From Chloroflexaceae bacterium (GTDB taxonomy: Bacteria; Chloroflexota; Chloroflexia; Chloroflexales; Chloroflexaceae): DNA of 64,000 nt. The stretch spans positions 22,302 to 86,301 of the forward strand of contig JANQID010000048.1 of NCBI GenBank assembly GCA_028282325.1. Reading direction: 5' to 3'. The notes below the pieces were generated by a model. It did no database searches. It was not told the origin of the DNA and saw only the letters and a program-made list of their open reading frames with translations. The translations under genes and the position numbers were made by a program. This document shows, piece by piece, positions 26,203 through 35,065 of the stretch (its first letter is position 1; each line of letters starts with the position of its first letter).

Positions 26203-28653
26203 TTAGCGCAGCGTTATCGGCAAATAGACATAGCTATCCGTATCAACATCGCCGGTAGATACCACTGTCAGCGGTCCCACGACGTTATTACCCTCGCCGC
26301 CTTTATCGCCTTCATTCACGAGGTTATCCGGGTCAATCGCCAGATACACCTGGTATGTGCCTGGCGTTGTAAAGAAGATGGTCGGATTGGTGATCAATTT
26401 ATCACTCGAGTTGTACCAAGATCCCGAAGGAACAGTATAGGTCGCGCCTGCACCAAGTCGCGCCTTGTTGATCATCGCGTAGGCGTCGGTACACGCCGGA
26501 TTCTGCCCTCTGGGAGTCGGCAGCGTCGGGGCGCTCAACGTCCCGCCAGGGTCGGAAATGCACAACGCAACGAAGAAATCGCCGCCGGAAAGACCGCGCG
26601 CCCGTTCTTCATAATCCGCCGGCTGGGTTGGCGACTCGAATGTATTCTCGTTGATGATGGTTACAGTTAAGCCCCGCAGTGTGTCGCCATCCTTATCTGC
26701 ATCGAATGTTTCCGCTTTCAGGTCAGGGCTTCCGGGCAATATACGCACCAAGCTGATGTTTAGCAGCGAAGGCGACTTCTGCTCATTGCTGCTTGAGAAA
26801 CGCGCCCGATACTGGAAACACGTCGCTTCCGGCTGTGGATCGAGAGGATATTCGTTGTCCCCATCGTCAGATTTGTTCGGATCAGCATCTGCGTCACTGA
26901 TGGCAGTCCAATCGCCCCAGGATATCGATGAGCCGGTGCATTCCCCGGATGCTGTCACCGCAACTCGATACTCCGGCTCGATGTCCATATTGGCGGATGC
27001 CCGATCTATCTCCGTGGTCCAGCTAATCTTCTTGATCGCAACATTCGTAGCATTGAATTGCACGTTGATTGGATCCGAGTAATACCAACCACTGGGGACA
27101 AGCTTGTTCAGATCGTTCTCATCGACGCCGCCGATTTTGCCGTAGTACAATGTATTGTTGAGATTCGCACCTTCGTTCGACCCGGCAATGGCATAGATCC
27201 AGGCAGCGCTTGGCTCGTCTTGCGTCGGCGTAGCCGGCACGATCACTAGCGGAGCGTCGGCACGCGGCTGCGGCAACACATCGCTGCTATTGATGAAGAA
27301 ATCCGTCACCGATGGACTGGCATCAAGATCAAGGACGTTCAGATCGTCTTTGACATAGGCTGTGATCACCGAGTCAAGGTATTGATCCTGGTTGGGATCA
27401 TAGCCGCCGACCAGATAGAGCTTGCCGGCGTAGGCAGCGCCATCCATTTGCACACGCGTCGCCGGCAGCGAAACTTCAACATCGCCTTCGCCCGGCGTCT
27501 CGTCCCAGGTTAAGGCGCCGGTACCGCTGTTGATATCCGCACGGAACATCCGCACATTGTAGGCATCGGACGGCGGCGTGCCTTCGAATGGCTTTTGCTG
27601 GCCGCCGACCACAAAAAGCGCCTCGCGGCTAGTAACGCTGCCGCCGCCCACGTCAAAGCTCGCGCCGATGACCGCCGCATGCCACAATCCCACATCATTT
27701 CCGCTTACAGTCAGTGGAATATCGGGCGCCGTCGACCAGTCGCCAAGACTCCCTGTCGTTGTGTTAACCTCGGCATAATATACCTTTTTCGCCCCTTCAG
27801 TCTCGGAAGTCGGGAAGCCGAAAGCGCCGCTCAGATAGGTTCGCCGCCCGCCAACCAGGTACACATAGGTTTTGCCGCTGCTCGTCGTCACGGTAGTCGC
27901 TCCTGCAAACTCGAGTCCATCGGAAGTGGATAGCGACGGCATCGAGTTAGCCGGGATCTTTGGACCTTCGCTCCAGGTAATCTCGCCGGTTGCCGAGTCA
28001 ACAACGCCGATTTGCACCGCATAGCTGGAGACATTGTATCCGGGCTCGTCACACGCAATTGAGCCACCCATCACGTAGATATACCCGCCGCCGTCGCCGG
28101 TCGAGAAGCCGGTAACAGCCGCTCCGCTGCGCTCCGCTACCGGAGCTGTACAATCGACCGTACCACCAAGACTACTAAAATCATTTCCCAGGATTGCCGG
28201 CAGTTCGGTGTTCAACAGCCAGTCATCCCCTTCCGGATCATCATTGGGATTGCCCGGGTTGCCGTTGTCCGGGTTTACTTTGGTCCAATAGACATCCTTT
28301 GACGTGCCTCCGGTCTTGCTTCCGGCGACGACGAATACCCTATCACCCAACGCCACTACACCAACGCTGGACAAGCCTTCGGGCAGCACGCCGGTTGAAT
28401 TGCGCCAGGCTTTCAGATCTCCTGAACGCGCTAATTGAACGGCTCCCGTTTCGTCCGGGCTGTCACCCTGGAGCGAGTTCAGCGCGGTTCGGTAGAGTGT
28501 ACCGCTGGTGAAGCTCTCCAACGTATCACCGATCATCTGGGGCACTTCCGCCGAATACACCGACCGCCCCGGCATCGCCATAGTCAACATAAGCAATACA
28601 ATAACAAGCGCCAGACCTCGCGTCCGATGATCACGACTGACACCGCGAGCCAT
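26203..28653 (-). CDS. Secreted Kelch-like beta-propeller protein in the Tad locus
   Basis: The 816-residue product starts at ATG 28653, set by GAGGAGGTG upstream. A signal peptide (residues about 1-35) follows a basic N-terminus. Residues about 80-530 contain at least five Kelch-type strands (VFVVAGS, YIYVMGG, YVYLVGG, LFVVGGQ, LYLVGGY), consistent with a beta-propeller. The C-terminal part reads like a CARDB-type Ig domain (TPGTYQVYLAIDPDN), and the chain ends YVYLPITLR. It lies between tadG and cpaB, so it is probably a surface or pilus-associated adhesin; this is inference. I do not know a named family for the full-length protein. Confidence 0.85.
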   Translation of the reverse strand: MARGVSRDHRTRGLALVIVLLMLTMAMPGRSVYSAEVPQMIGDTLESFTSGTLYRTALNSLQGDSPDETGAVQLARSGDLKAWRNSTGVLPEGLSSVGVVALGDRVFVVAGSKTGGTSKDVYWTKVNPDNGNPGNPNDDPEGDDWLLNTELPAILGNDFSSLGGTVDCTAPVAERSGAAVTGFSTGDGGGYIYVMGGSIACDEPGYNVSSYAVQIGVVDSATGEITWSEGPKIPANSMPSLSTSDGLEFAGATTVTTSSGKTYVYLVGGRRTYLSGAFGFPTSETEGAKKVYYAEVNTTTGSLGDWSTAPDIPLTVSGNDVGLWHAAVIGASFDVGGGSVTSREALFVVGGQQKPFEGTPPSDAYNVRMFRADINSGTGALTWDETPGEGDVEVSLPATRVQMDGAAYAGKLYLVGGYDPNQDQYLDSVITAYVKDDLNVLDLDASPSVTDFFINSSDVLPQPRADAPLVIVPATPTQDEPSAAWIYAIAGSNEGANLNNTLYYGKIGGVDENDLNKLVPSGWYYSDPINVQFNATNVAIKKISWTTEIDRASANMDIEPEYRVAVTASGECTGSSISWGDWTAISDADADPNKSDDGDNEYPLDPQPEATCFQYRARFSSSNEQKSPSLLNISLVRILPGSPDLKAETFDADKDGDTLRGLTVTIINENTFESPTQPADYEERARGLSGGDFFVALCISDPGGTLSAPTLPTPRGQNPACTDAYAMINKARLGAGATYTVPSGSWYNSSDKLITNPTIFFTTPGTYQVYLAIDPDNLVNEGDKGGEGNNVVGPLTVVSTGDVDTDSYVYLPITLR

Positions 28654-28680
28654 CACACACCTCCTCGGTAATTGGCAACT

Positions 28681-28726
28681 AAAAGCCGGGCTGCACGAGA
28701 GCGATATGCCCATCCCACAGCCCGGC
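28681..28726 (-). terminator. Rho-independent terminator after the TadG-like gene
   Basis: On the minus strand GCCGGGCTG pairs with CAGCCCGGC (28685-28693 and 28718-28726), a 9 bp GC-rich stem with a 24-nt loop, followed by TTTT. It lies between the tadG-like stop and the Kelch-like start, so it splits the locus. Confidence 0.65.
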
Positions 28727-28768
28727 CCCTCTCGCTTCTACCCTGCCGTTTATCCCGCGTTTGCACGC

Positions 28769-31333
28769 TTACTCGGTCTCAGGACAGGGTTGACCGTTCA
28801 ACTTGAGTTGGAGCGGCAGTTGCATCACGCCGCCCAGGCTCTGCGAGCCCGATGGAATATCAATGGTGATGTCCGTCACCGTCTCTGTACCGCCGCGATC
28901 GATCATACCATACTGGCGCGCCATTGTGGGCGGATCCAGCGGATGCCGATAGTACATATAGGAGATCAATCGATACGTGCCGCGCGGAATATTCGTAAAC
29001 GCATAGCTCAACGAGCCATCTTCGGCGTCGTGTTCGATATATGTCTTGGCAATCAACTGGTCGCCCTGGTAGAGGAAGACCTCGCCAACGCCTGGATACG
29101 ACAGATCGGGCAAATTCGTCACGCTTTCAGGCGTAAATGTCTCCAGCCACGCATTGTCGGCCTTGGGAATACACAGACCGGTCTCGACTTTGGTGCTGAT
29201 CTCGGTTACAATCTGATCCACGTTCGTCGTTCCATCCGGATATTCGATCAACGTCGGCGCTTCATAATAGTACGACGGGAAAGAAGCCACGCCGGTGCGC
29301 AAACCGGTGTCCGGCAAGTACGACAACGCCAGCGCGAAGACCTCGATATCATTCGCCTTCAAATAATCGTTACTGACATTGATCATCCCGGTGATCGGGC
29401 GATCAAGGATCTTTCTGCCTTTCCTGTAGGTGCCGCCGACTTCATTGGTCATACACTCGACGCTCTCAGCTATCTTGCTAAGCGAACGACAATAGTGCCC
29501 TCTCGGATAGGTGCTGTTGCCGCTAAAACCGGCGCTGAGGTCTCTCGTGTCTGTGATATCGACAAAGTTATTCGACACGCCGTCGGTGACAAACAATGTA
29601 ACCCGCTTGTAGTCGACGCGTTGCCCCTGGAACATCGTGTACGGCTGGCGGGCGTCAAATAACTGCGCCGCTTTATACAATCCGGCTCCGCCATTCGTAC
29701 CACCCTGTGTCTTGTACGAATCGCCCCTATACGCGCCGGCATCTAGAACAGCATCAACCAGATAGTCCTTATCGCTGCTCCAATTGCTGACCATATTGTT
29801 CATGACTTTGTCCTTAAACCAGACGACGCTCATCTCATCCAGCGGACGGGTCGCATCATAATCAGCGCTGCCGGTAAAATTCGAGAGTTCAATCAAGCGT
29901 ATTAACGCCTGTTTGGCGACATAAATACGGCGTTCATCCTCGTTGCGCCAGGCCCAATCGGGCTGACCACAATTATAGTTGACAACCCCCGGACCACCGT
30001 TTGTACATTGCCTATCCCGGCTACCCTTAGAGCCAAGCCCGGCAAAATTCATATTCATCGACCCCGACCCGTCCAGCACGACGACATATTGAATCGGCTT
30101 GCGATCCTCAGGGATGAGCTGATATTCCGGCCAGATCTGAACGCCGCCCTCAAGCCCGAACACCTGCGGCGCGACTGCGGTCGTCGTGCATGCCGTGCTG
30201 TTTTTCAGGTCGGTGCCGAGAAAAATTAGCTCGACATACTCGCGCTCAAGCGTGTCGATCACCTCGATGCCAAAGTCGCGGATAACGAAAGCGCCCAGCT
30301 TGCTCGTACGATAAATAGCATCTGTATCAGAGCCGCGCGCCGCATTGTAGATCGGCAGGAACATCACTGTACCGCGACCGCCGTCCACTTTGTGCGCATT
30401 GAGCAATGTCTCGACATCGATCACGCTGGCATCCGTACCGAATAGCCAATCGCCTTCGTTCATTTGCTGTGGCTTAGTCGGGTAAATATCCGGCTCCGGC
30501 TGGCCCGTATCGGGCGGCCACGTCGGGATCTCTGTAAAGCCTAGGGCGACATTGCCGTCGCCGGACAGGCTGGCGCGCAACGCATCCAGGCTGGTCGCCG
30601 GGTTGCCCTCCGGGTCGGTATTTTCACTCCAGCGCGTCCATCCAAATTCACTCGTGCTGGCTTCATCATCAAGGTATAACCGACGCCAGGAAAGATTGCG
30701 ATAGACCCCGCCTGCATCATCGCCCCAGATCTCAGGCTGGCCGGGAAGCGGCTCGCCGGGATCAACGAACATTGTTCCGCTGGCATCAATTACCTCGCCG
30801 TTGATCGTCAGCGGATAGACGCTGCTCGTCGGCGGGCACTGGCCGGCATAGGCCTCAACGCTGATCGGCAACGTATCCTGACCGACCATACGCGCAAAGA
30901 ACGTTTCTTCTGTGCCGTCAATCTCGACCTTGATATAAGTTGTGTCCACCGGAACGTACTGGCCGCTCTCATCAATAATCGGCGACCGACCCTCAACCGG
31001 CTTGCCATCCGCAGCGAGATAGGTTCCAATGAACGTACGTTCGCCAGAGTCAATATCGATGCCGTTGCTATCCAGCGATTCGGTAATCGCCGTATAGACA
31101 TCTGCATTGGTAGTGCTCGAGCCTTGCTCGATATATACATCCATCGCTGCCACGGCTGCGGCGTTGCTGGCGCTGACCGCCCGGCGATGCTCAGCATAGG
31201 TATTGCCAACATCCACCGCCAGACCGACAATCGCGACCAGCACCAGAATCATCAGTGCAATCAGGGGAATGCTTTGCCCGCTCACACGTTGATGAACAAT
31301 GCGAAGCTGCGTTATTTTACGCTTGCCGTCCAT
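28769..31333 (-). CDS. TadG-like protein with von Willebrand factor A domain
   Basis: The 854-residue product opens with a TadG/Flp-type N-terminus: GQSIPLIALMILVLVAIVG anchor then AVDVGNTYAEHRRAV (about residues 19-53). A VWA domain begins near residue 417 with the MIDAS motif DGSGS and continues to about 640 (VTLFVTDGVSNNF). The C-terminal ~150 residues look like a beta-sandwich (YIEHDAEDGSLSYAF). GGAGG at seven bases supports ATG 31333. VWA-TadG proteins are minor pilins or tip adhesins. It follows the two tadE-like genes. Confidence 0.88.
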   Translation of the reverse strand: MDGKRKITQLRIVHQRVSGQSIPLIALMILVLVAIVGLAVDVGNTYAEHRRAVSASNAAAVAAMDVYIEQGSSTTNADVYTAITESLDSNGIDIDSGERTFIGTYLAADGKPVEGRSPIIDESGQYVPVDTTYIKVEIDGTEETFFARMVGQDTLPISVEAYAGQCPPTSSVYPLTINGEVIDASGTMFVDPGEPLPGQPEIWGDDAGGVYRNLSWRRLYLDDEASTSEFGWTRWSENTDPEGNPATSLDALRASLSGDGNVALGFTEIPTWPPDTGQPEPDIYPTKPQQMNEGDWLFGTDASVIDVETLLNAHKVDGGRGTVMFLPIYNAARGSDTDAIYRTSKLGAFVIRDFGIEVIDTLEREYVELIFLGTDLKNSTACTTTAVAPQVFGLEGGVQIWPEYQLIPEDRKPIQYVVVLDGSGSMNMNFAGLGSKGSRDRQCTNGGPGVVNYNCGQPDWAWRNEDERRIYVAKQALIRLIELSNFTGSADYDATRPLDEMSVVWFKDKVMNNMVSNWSSDKDYLVDAVLDAGAYRGDSYKTQGGTNGGAGLYKAAQLFDARQPYTMFQGQRVDYKRVTLFVTDGVSNNFVDITDTRDLSAGFSGNSTYPRGHYCRSLSKIAESVECMTNEVGGTYRKGRKILDRPITGMINVSNDYLKANDIEVFALALSYLPDTGLRTGVASFPSYYYEAPTLIEYPDGTTNVDQIVTEISTKVETGLCIPKADNAWLETFTPESVTNLPDLSYPGVGEVFLYQGDQLIAKTYIEHDAEDGSLSYAFTNIPRGTYRLISYMYYRHPLDPPTMARQYGMIDRGGTETVTDITIDIPSGSQSLGGVMQLPLQLKLNGQPCPETE

Positions 31334-31501
31334 AAGAAGCCTCCAAACCTTGAGAGTTGAAATAAAAAATGCGTATTGTCAGAAATCGCCGCCGTTTTAC
31401 GAAATGATCCCGATTCACCGCCTAGGCCTTGAGCCGCCCGGTTGACAGAGACGCAAAGACTGCCGGCGCAGCCGGTTTACCCCTTGGAAGCAAGTCGTAA
31501 T
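31334..31501. other. Intergenic region between tadE-like and tadG-like genes
   Basis: 168 bp without a gene. It holds the tadG-like SD and a GC-rich palindrome block at about 31435-31480. On the plus strand GACGCAAAG is followed by a small CTGC/GCAG hairpin, faintly like part of a c-di-GMP-I aptamer, but on the strand opposite to the genes. No pilin-sized frame is seen. Confidence 0.5.
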
Positions 31502-32047
31502 CTAACCGCTGTATGTGCTGCGTATCTGGAGCGTATAAGAAGCTGAAATAGGAAAGCTGTTGGCAAACGACGGCGATAAGGGAAATACGAGCTGGTAATC
31601 ATAGCGCACCGTTACCCGAATATGACAATCAGCCGCTGCGCTCATCATTTGCGCGGGAGTACATGGCGAAGACAAACCCGTACCGCGCCCATTCTCAATC
31701 GTAATGTAAGCATCTAGCACTCCTGACTGGCCCGCATCATCAATACCATCGTTATTCAGGTCGAGCAGATTGGCGAAGCCGCGGCTATCGTCTCCGGCAG
31801 CATGTCGCACCCGATTTACAATCTCCGCCTCATTCAGGCGCACATCGATCACATCGCCGCCGCCATCGGTGATCACCTCTGGATAGCTGCCGAAAGTTGC
31901 GCCCTCCTGGGCTGCTGTACGCAATCCCTGGAGCGTAAAAAAGATCAAGCCCAGATCAACGGCCGCCGCGATAAGAAAGAAGATCAGCGTCGCCGCTAGC
32001 GTAAACTCAACTAATGCTTGCCCCGGGGTGCGTATCCATCGTTGCAT
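31502..32047 (-). CDS. TadE-like minor pilin (copy 1)
   Basis: The 181-residue product has the TadE signature: GQALVEFTLAATLIFFLI (about residues 9-26) continuing into DLGLIFFTLQGLRTAAQEGA. The C-terminal part is a soluble beta-rich domain with two cysteines. TadE/TadF are pseudopilins processed by a prepilin peptidase. ATG 32047 is chosen over TTG 32059 by SD spacing. It is 35 bp after the other tadE-like gene. Confidence 0.88.
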   Translation of the reverse strand: MQRWIRTPGQALVEFTLAATLIFFLIAAAVDLGLIFFTLQGLRTAAQEGATFGSYPEVITDGGGDVIDVRLNEAEIVNRVRHAAGDDSRGFANLLDLNNDGIDDAGQSGVLDAYITIENGRGTGLSSPCTPAQMMSAAADCHIRVTVRYDYQLVFPLSPSFANSFPISASYTLQIRSTYSG

Positions 32048-32082
32048 GGTGTTCACCAATTGATTCTCGTTGCTCGTTTAAA

Positions 32083-32688
32083 CTACTGTTGATCGCGCCA
32101 ATCTCGCATTTGTCTCGCTGCGGCAATATCGGCAACACAGGCAATTCCATTTGGCGAGTCAGGATTGGCGCCTAGATTCTCGAGCGATCGCCGCGCTGTT
32201 ACATCAATCGTCACTGTACCATTTTCGCCAATACTAAACAGACCGGGCAGTGGTGTCAACAATGGCACCTGGTAAACGATCGACACTTCAATCGGTCCGC
32301 GCACCGCCAGATTACGGGTTTGATCATCATACACAGTGGGAGTTGTGTCCGACGGATACGAGATCGTGACATCGCCGCTAATATCAGGTTGAAACATCAG
32401 CGCTTGATCTTCCACTGCGCTGAGGATGGTATTGGTACAATCATCGGCGCGAAAACCGCCAAGTTCAGCCCAATCCGCATCAGGCGGCGGGTTATCTGCG
32501 TATGCAAGCCAACTCTCGCGCGGCGGCATCTGAGCGGCGACTTCGGCTCCATTCCGTACTGCATTGGAGACCGTTGCATAAGAGAAAATGTAGTAACTAA
32601 AGTCGATGATGCCAAAAATAATAAACAATAATAAAGGCAGGATGAATGCCATCTCAATCAGCGATTGACCACCATTTCGCCGTTGCAT
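32083..32688 (-). CDS. TadE-like minor pilin (copy 2), first gene of the Tad operon
   Basis: The 201-residue product starts MQRRNGGQSLIEMAFILPLL and continues IIDFSYYIFSYATVSNAVRNGAE, the classic TadE layout with the Glu after a basic leader. The soluble part has two cysteines (DDCTNTI and GIACVAD) that may pair. It is promoter-proximal: a TTGTCC-18 bp-TATAAT promoter lies about 35 bp upstream of the ATG. GGGAG precedes the start by eight bases. Confidence 0.88.
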   Translation of the reverse strand: MQRRNGGQSLIEMAFILPLLLFIIFGIIDFSYYIFSYATVSNAVRNGAEVAAQMPPRESWLAYADNPPPDADWAELGGFRADDCTNTILSAVEDQALMFQPDISGDVTISYPSDTTPTVYDDQTRNLAVRGPIEVSIVYQVPLLTPLPGLFSIGENGTVTIDVTARRSLENLGANPDSPNGIACVADIAAARQMRDWRDQQ

Positions 32689-32722
32689 ATCACAATCTCC
32701 CTGGTGTCATATATCTAGCCTG

Positions 32723-32752
32723 ATTATAAAATTCGGGTACTATAGAGGACAA
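32723..32752 (-). promoter_or_regulatory. Promoter of the tadE-tadE-tadG unit
   Basis: On the minus strand TTGTCC (32747-32752), an 18 bp spacer and a perfect TATAAT (32723-32728). It points to the tadE-like gene at 32688. A plus-strand TATAAT for the divergent gene lies at 32855-32860. Confidence 0.6.
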
Positions 32753-32886
32753 TAGGCAAAAGGTACCAAATGCTTAAAAAAGCGTCATTTTTGAACATCT
32801 TAATGCGTCAGAGCCGTCTGTATATTGTTCCGCTATGACAACTTCATGGTATACTATAATGATGTAATGGCTGCCAAGGAGTCCGT

Positions 32887-33510
32887 ATGAGCAACCCATC
32901 CCATATCACTGAACTCGATCTTGTCGTTGGTTCATTGATCACCACCCATCCCGACGAAGATCACGCAGAGTTTGAAGAAGAGCGCGACACCATCTCGATT
33001 ATCCAGGATCAATTGCACGATAAAGGCATCGTTGCCGATCTGCTGGCTCAGCCCGGCGTCGAAGCCTGGAGCAGCGGCATTGAAACGCTCGGATCGCTCT
33101 ATCAGCTTAGCCGAATGGCAGTACGCCTGGAGCGCAACAAAGATATTATTCAGGTGTTAGAAGATGGGCCTGTGATCTATGACGATCTCGACAGCGCCGT
33201 TACCAAGGTCTGGGATAATTTGACCACCACGCGTTTTACACACCTGGTCAACTTACAAGGCATCAACAGCTACTACCTGCCCGTTGACTTTGAGCAGCCC
33301 CTCTGGCTTCCTTTTGAGAATGCGGAGGGCGAATCGGATGAAGCTTTTTTTGGTTCTTCGGTTCGACTGTACCGTGAATTGACCGATCTGAGCACGTTGC
33401 TTGATCAGGCCGACATAGCACCATCCGCCGCCGCATATCAGTGCCTGAAAGTGTTGCGCGATGCAGCAGCGAACAGCTTGCATTCTGGCTTGCCGATTAT
33501 TGTCTGGTGA
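32887..33510 (+). CDS. Protein of unknown function, acidic
   Basis: The 207-residue product is acidic (many Asp/Glu in residues 19-38: HPDEDHAEFEEERD) and has no signal peptide or membrane segment. Its later part has PVDFEQPLWLPF and a C-terminal helix rich in Ala and Leu. AAGGAG lies seven bases before ATG 32887, and a TATAAT sits about 30 bp upstream. I recognise no family. It stands divergent from the Tad operon and upstream of the miaB-like gene, separated by about 105 bp. Confidence 0.7.
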   Translation: MSNPSHITELDLVVGSLITTHPDEDHAEFEEERDTISIIQDQLHDKGIVADLLAQPGVEAWSSGIETLGSLYQLSRMAVRLERNKDIIQVLEDGPVIYDDLDSAVTKVWDNLTTTRFTHLVNLQGINSYYLPVDFEQPLWLPFENAEGESDEAFFGSSVRLYRELTDLSTLLDQADIAPSAAAYQCLKVLRDAAANSLHSGLPIIVW

Positions 33511-33615
33511 TCTCTGTGATCAGCTTCTAACTTCTAACCGTCCGCAGTAATGGATGGCAGGCCGGGCCAACCTTTACAACCGGTCCCTGAGGGCTTTGAA
33601 TAGTCATTTGTCCGT

Positions 33616-34983
33616 ATGATCAATGTACAGTTTTTTGACACACCCAATATCGCGCCTCACTTAAGCCGCCCTGACCGTAACGCTGCTCCACGCAGCCATC
33701 GCTACTACGTCTGGACTGTCGGTTGCCAAATGAACGTGTCCGATGCCGAGCGTTTGGAAGCCGCTCTGCAAGGCGTCGGCTACACGCCGGCAGCGACGCC
33801 TGAAGATGCCAGCTTTATCGTGCTCAACTCGTGCAGTGTACGCGCTAGCGCTGAAGAGCGCATTATTGGCAAGCTGTGGCAACTTGCCAACATCAAGCGC
33901 CATCAACCTGACACCCGCATCATTTTATGGGGATGCATGGTCGGTCCACACAATCAATCGATATTTCGCGATCAACTGCCAATGGTCGATCACTTCGTAT
34001 CACCATCTGCGGTCGATGAAGTGGTCGCCCTGGCGCCAAACCCGATCTACCAACTCGACGAGCCGGCATTGCCGGTGCGAGACTGGAGCCATCCACCGGT
34101 TTCGGTATATGTGCCGATACAATACGGCTGCAATATGACATGCTCCTATTGCGTTATCCCGCTACGCCGCGGCAGAGAGCGCTCACGACCGCTAGAGGAG
34201 CTAGTCGAGGAAGTCCATCGAATTGTCGCCCGCGGCGCAAAAGAGATTACTCTGCTCGGTCAGATCGTTGACTCGTGGGGCCATGATCTGCCAGGTCGTC
34301 CCCAACTGGCCGACCTGATCACCGCCATACACGCAACGCCTGGGCTCGTACGCCTACGATTTCTGACATCGCATCCGGCATGGATCACCGAACGCTTGAT
34401 CGAAACCGTAGCACAGCTTCCTCGCTGCCAGCACGAAATCAATCTTCCTGTACAATCCGGCTCTGACCATGTGCTAAAGCTAATGCGGCGGGGCTACACT
34501 ACTGCGCGTTATCGTGAATTGGTCGCCAAAATTCGCGCAGCAATGCCCGATGTAGCCCTGACTACCGATATTATCGTCGGGCACCCCGGCGAAACAGAGG
34601 CTGATTTTGAAGCAACGCTCGCTCTGGTTGAAGAGATCCGTTTCGACAAGATCCACATCGCGGCGTTTTCTTCCCGCCCAGACACATTATCCGCCGTACA
34701 AGAGCAAGATCCGGTCCTGGCGGTCGCCGAAGCCGAAAAGGAACGCCGCCGCCGTGAACTGGAACAGTTGAACGAGCGTATCGTCTCCGAGCTCAATGCC
34801 CGTTTTCAAGATCAGACGGTCGAAGTATTGGTCGAAGGCGAATCCAAAGGCAAATGGCGTGGACGTACCTATGGAAACAAGCTGGTCTTTTTCACCCACT
34901 CTGACGATTGGACCGGAACGTTAGCGCGCGTACGAATAACCCATACGCGGCCCTGGTCATTACAAGGGGAAATTGTAGCATAG
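33616..34983 (+). CDS. miaB: tRNA-2-methylthio-N6-dimethylallyladenosine synthase MiaB
   Basis: This radical-SAM methylthiotransferase modifies A37 of tRNAs reading UNN codons. The 455-residue product has the N-terminal MTTase cysteines (VGCQMNVSDAE, NSCSV, WGCMVG), the radical-SAM CNMTCSYCVIP (CxxxCxxC, near residue 174), and a C-terminal TRAM domain (VEVLVEGESKGKWRGRT). Length and order are normal. RimO or MtaB is less likely because of the MiaB-like RGRERSRP sequence after the cluster. Confidence 0.93.
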   Translation: MINVQFFDTPNIAPHLSRPDRNAAPRSHRYYVWTVGCQMNVSDAERLEAALQGVGYTPAATPEDASFIVLNSCSVRASAEERIIGKLWQLANIKRHQPDTRIILWGCMVGPHNQSIFRDQLPMVDHFVSPSAVDEVVALAPNPIYQLDEPALPVRDWSHPPVSVYVPIQYGCNMTCSYCVIPLRRGRERSRPLEELVEEVHRIVARGAKEITLLGQIVDSWGHDLPGRPQLADLITAIHATPGLVRLRFLTSHPAWITERLIETVAQLPRCQHEINLPVQSGSDHVLKLMRRGYTTARYRELVAKIRAAMPDVALTTDIIVGHPGETEADFEATLALVEEIRFDKIHIAAFSSRPDTLSAVQEQDPVLAVAEAEKERRRRELEQLNERIVSELNARFQDQTVEVLVEGESKGKWRGRTYGNKLVFFTHSDDWTGTLARVRITHTRPWSLQGEIVA

Positions 34984-35065
34984 AGCATATGCTTTATCAT
35001 CTGATTTCTGGAACTACGGCATTGTGCGAACACCTCATACTATGCCATATAACAAGGAGCGACTG

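Noticed and set aside
28706..29662. 318-codon plus-strand frame opposite the TadG-like gene
   Set aside because: The minus-strand frame has the SD, the TadG anchor and a VWA motif; the plus frame has none of these.
31334..31501. Missing Flp pilin gene in the tadE-tadG gap
   Set aside because: No frame with a pilin-like leader and hydrophobic helix occurs on the minus strand; stops interrupt all three frames.
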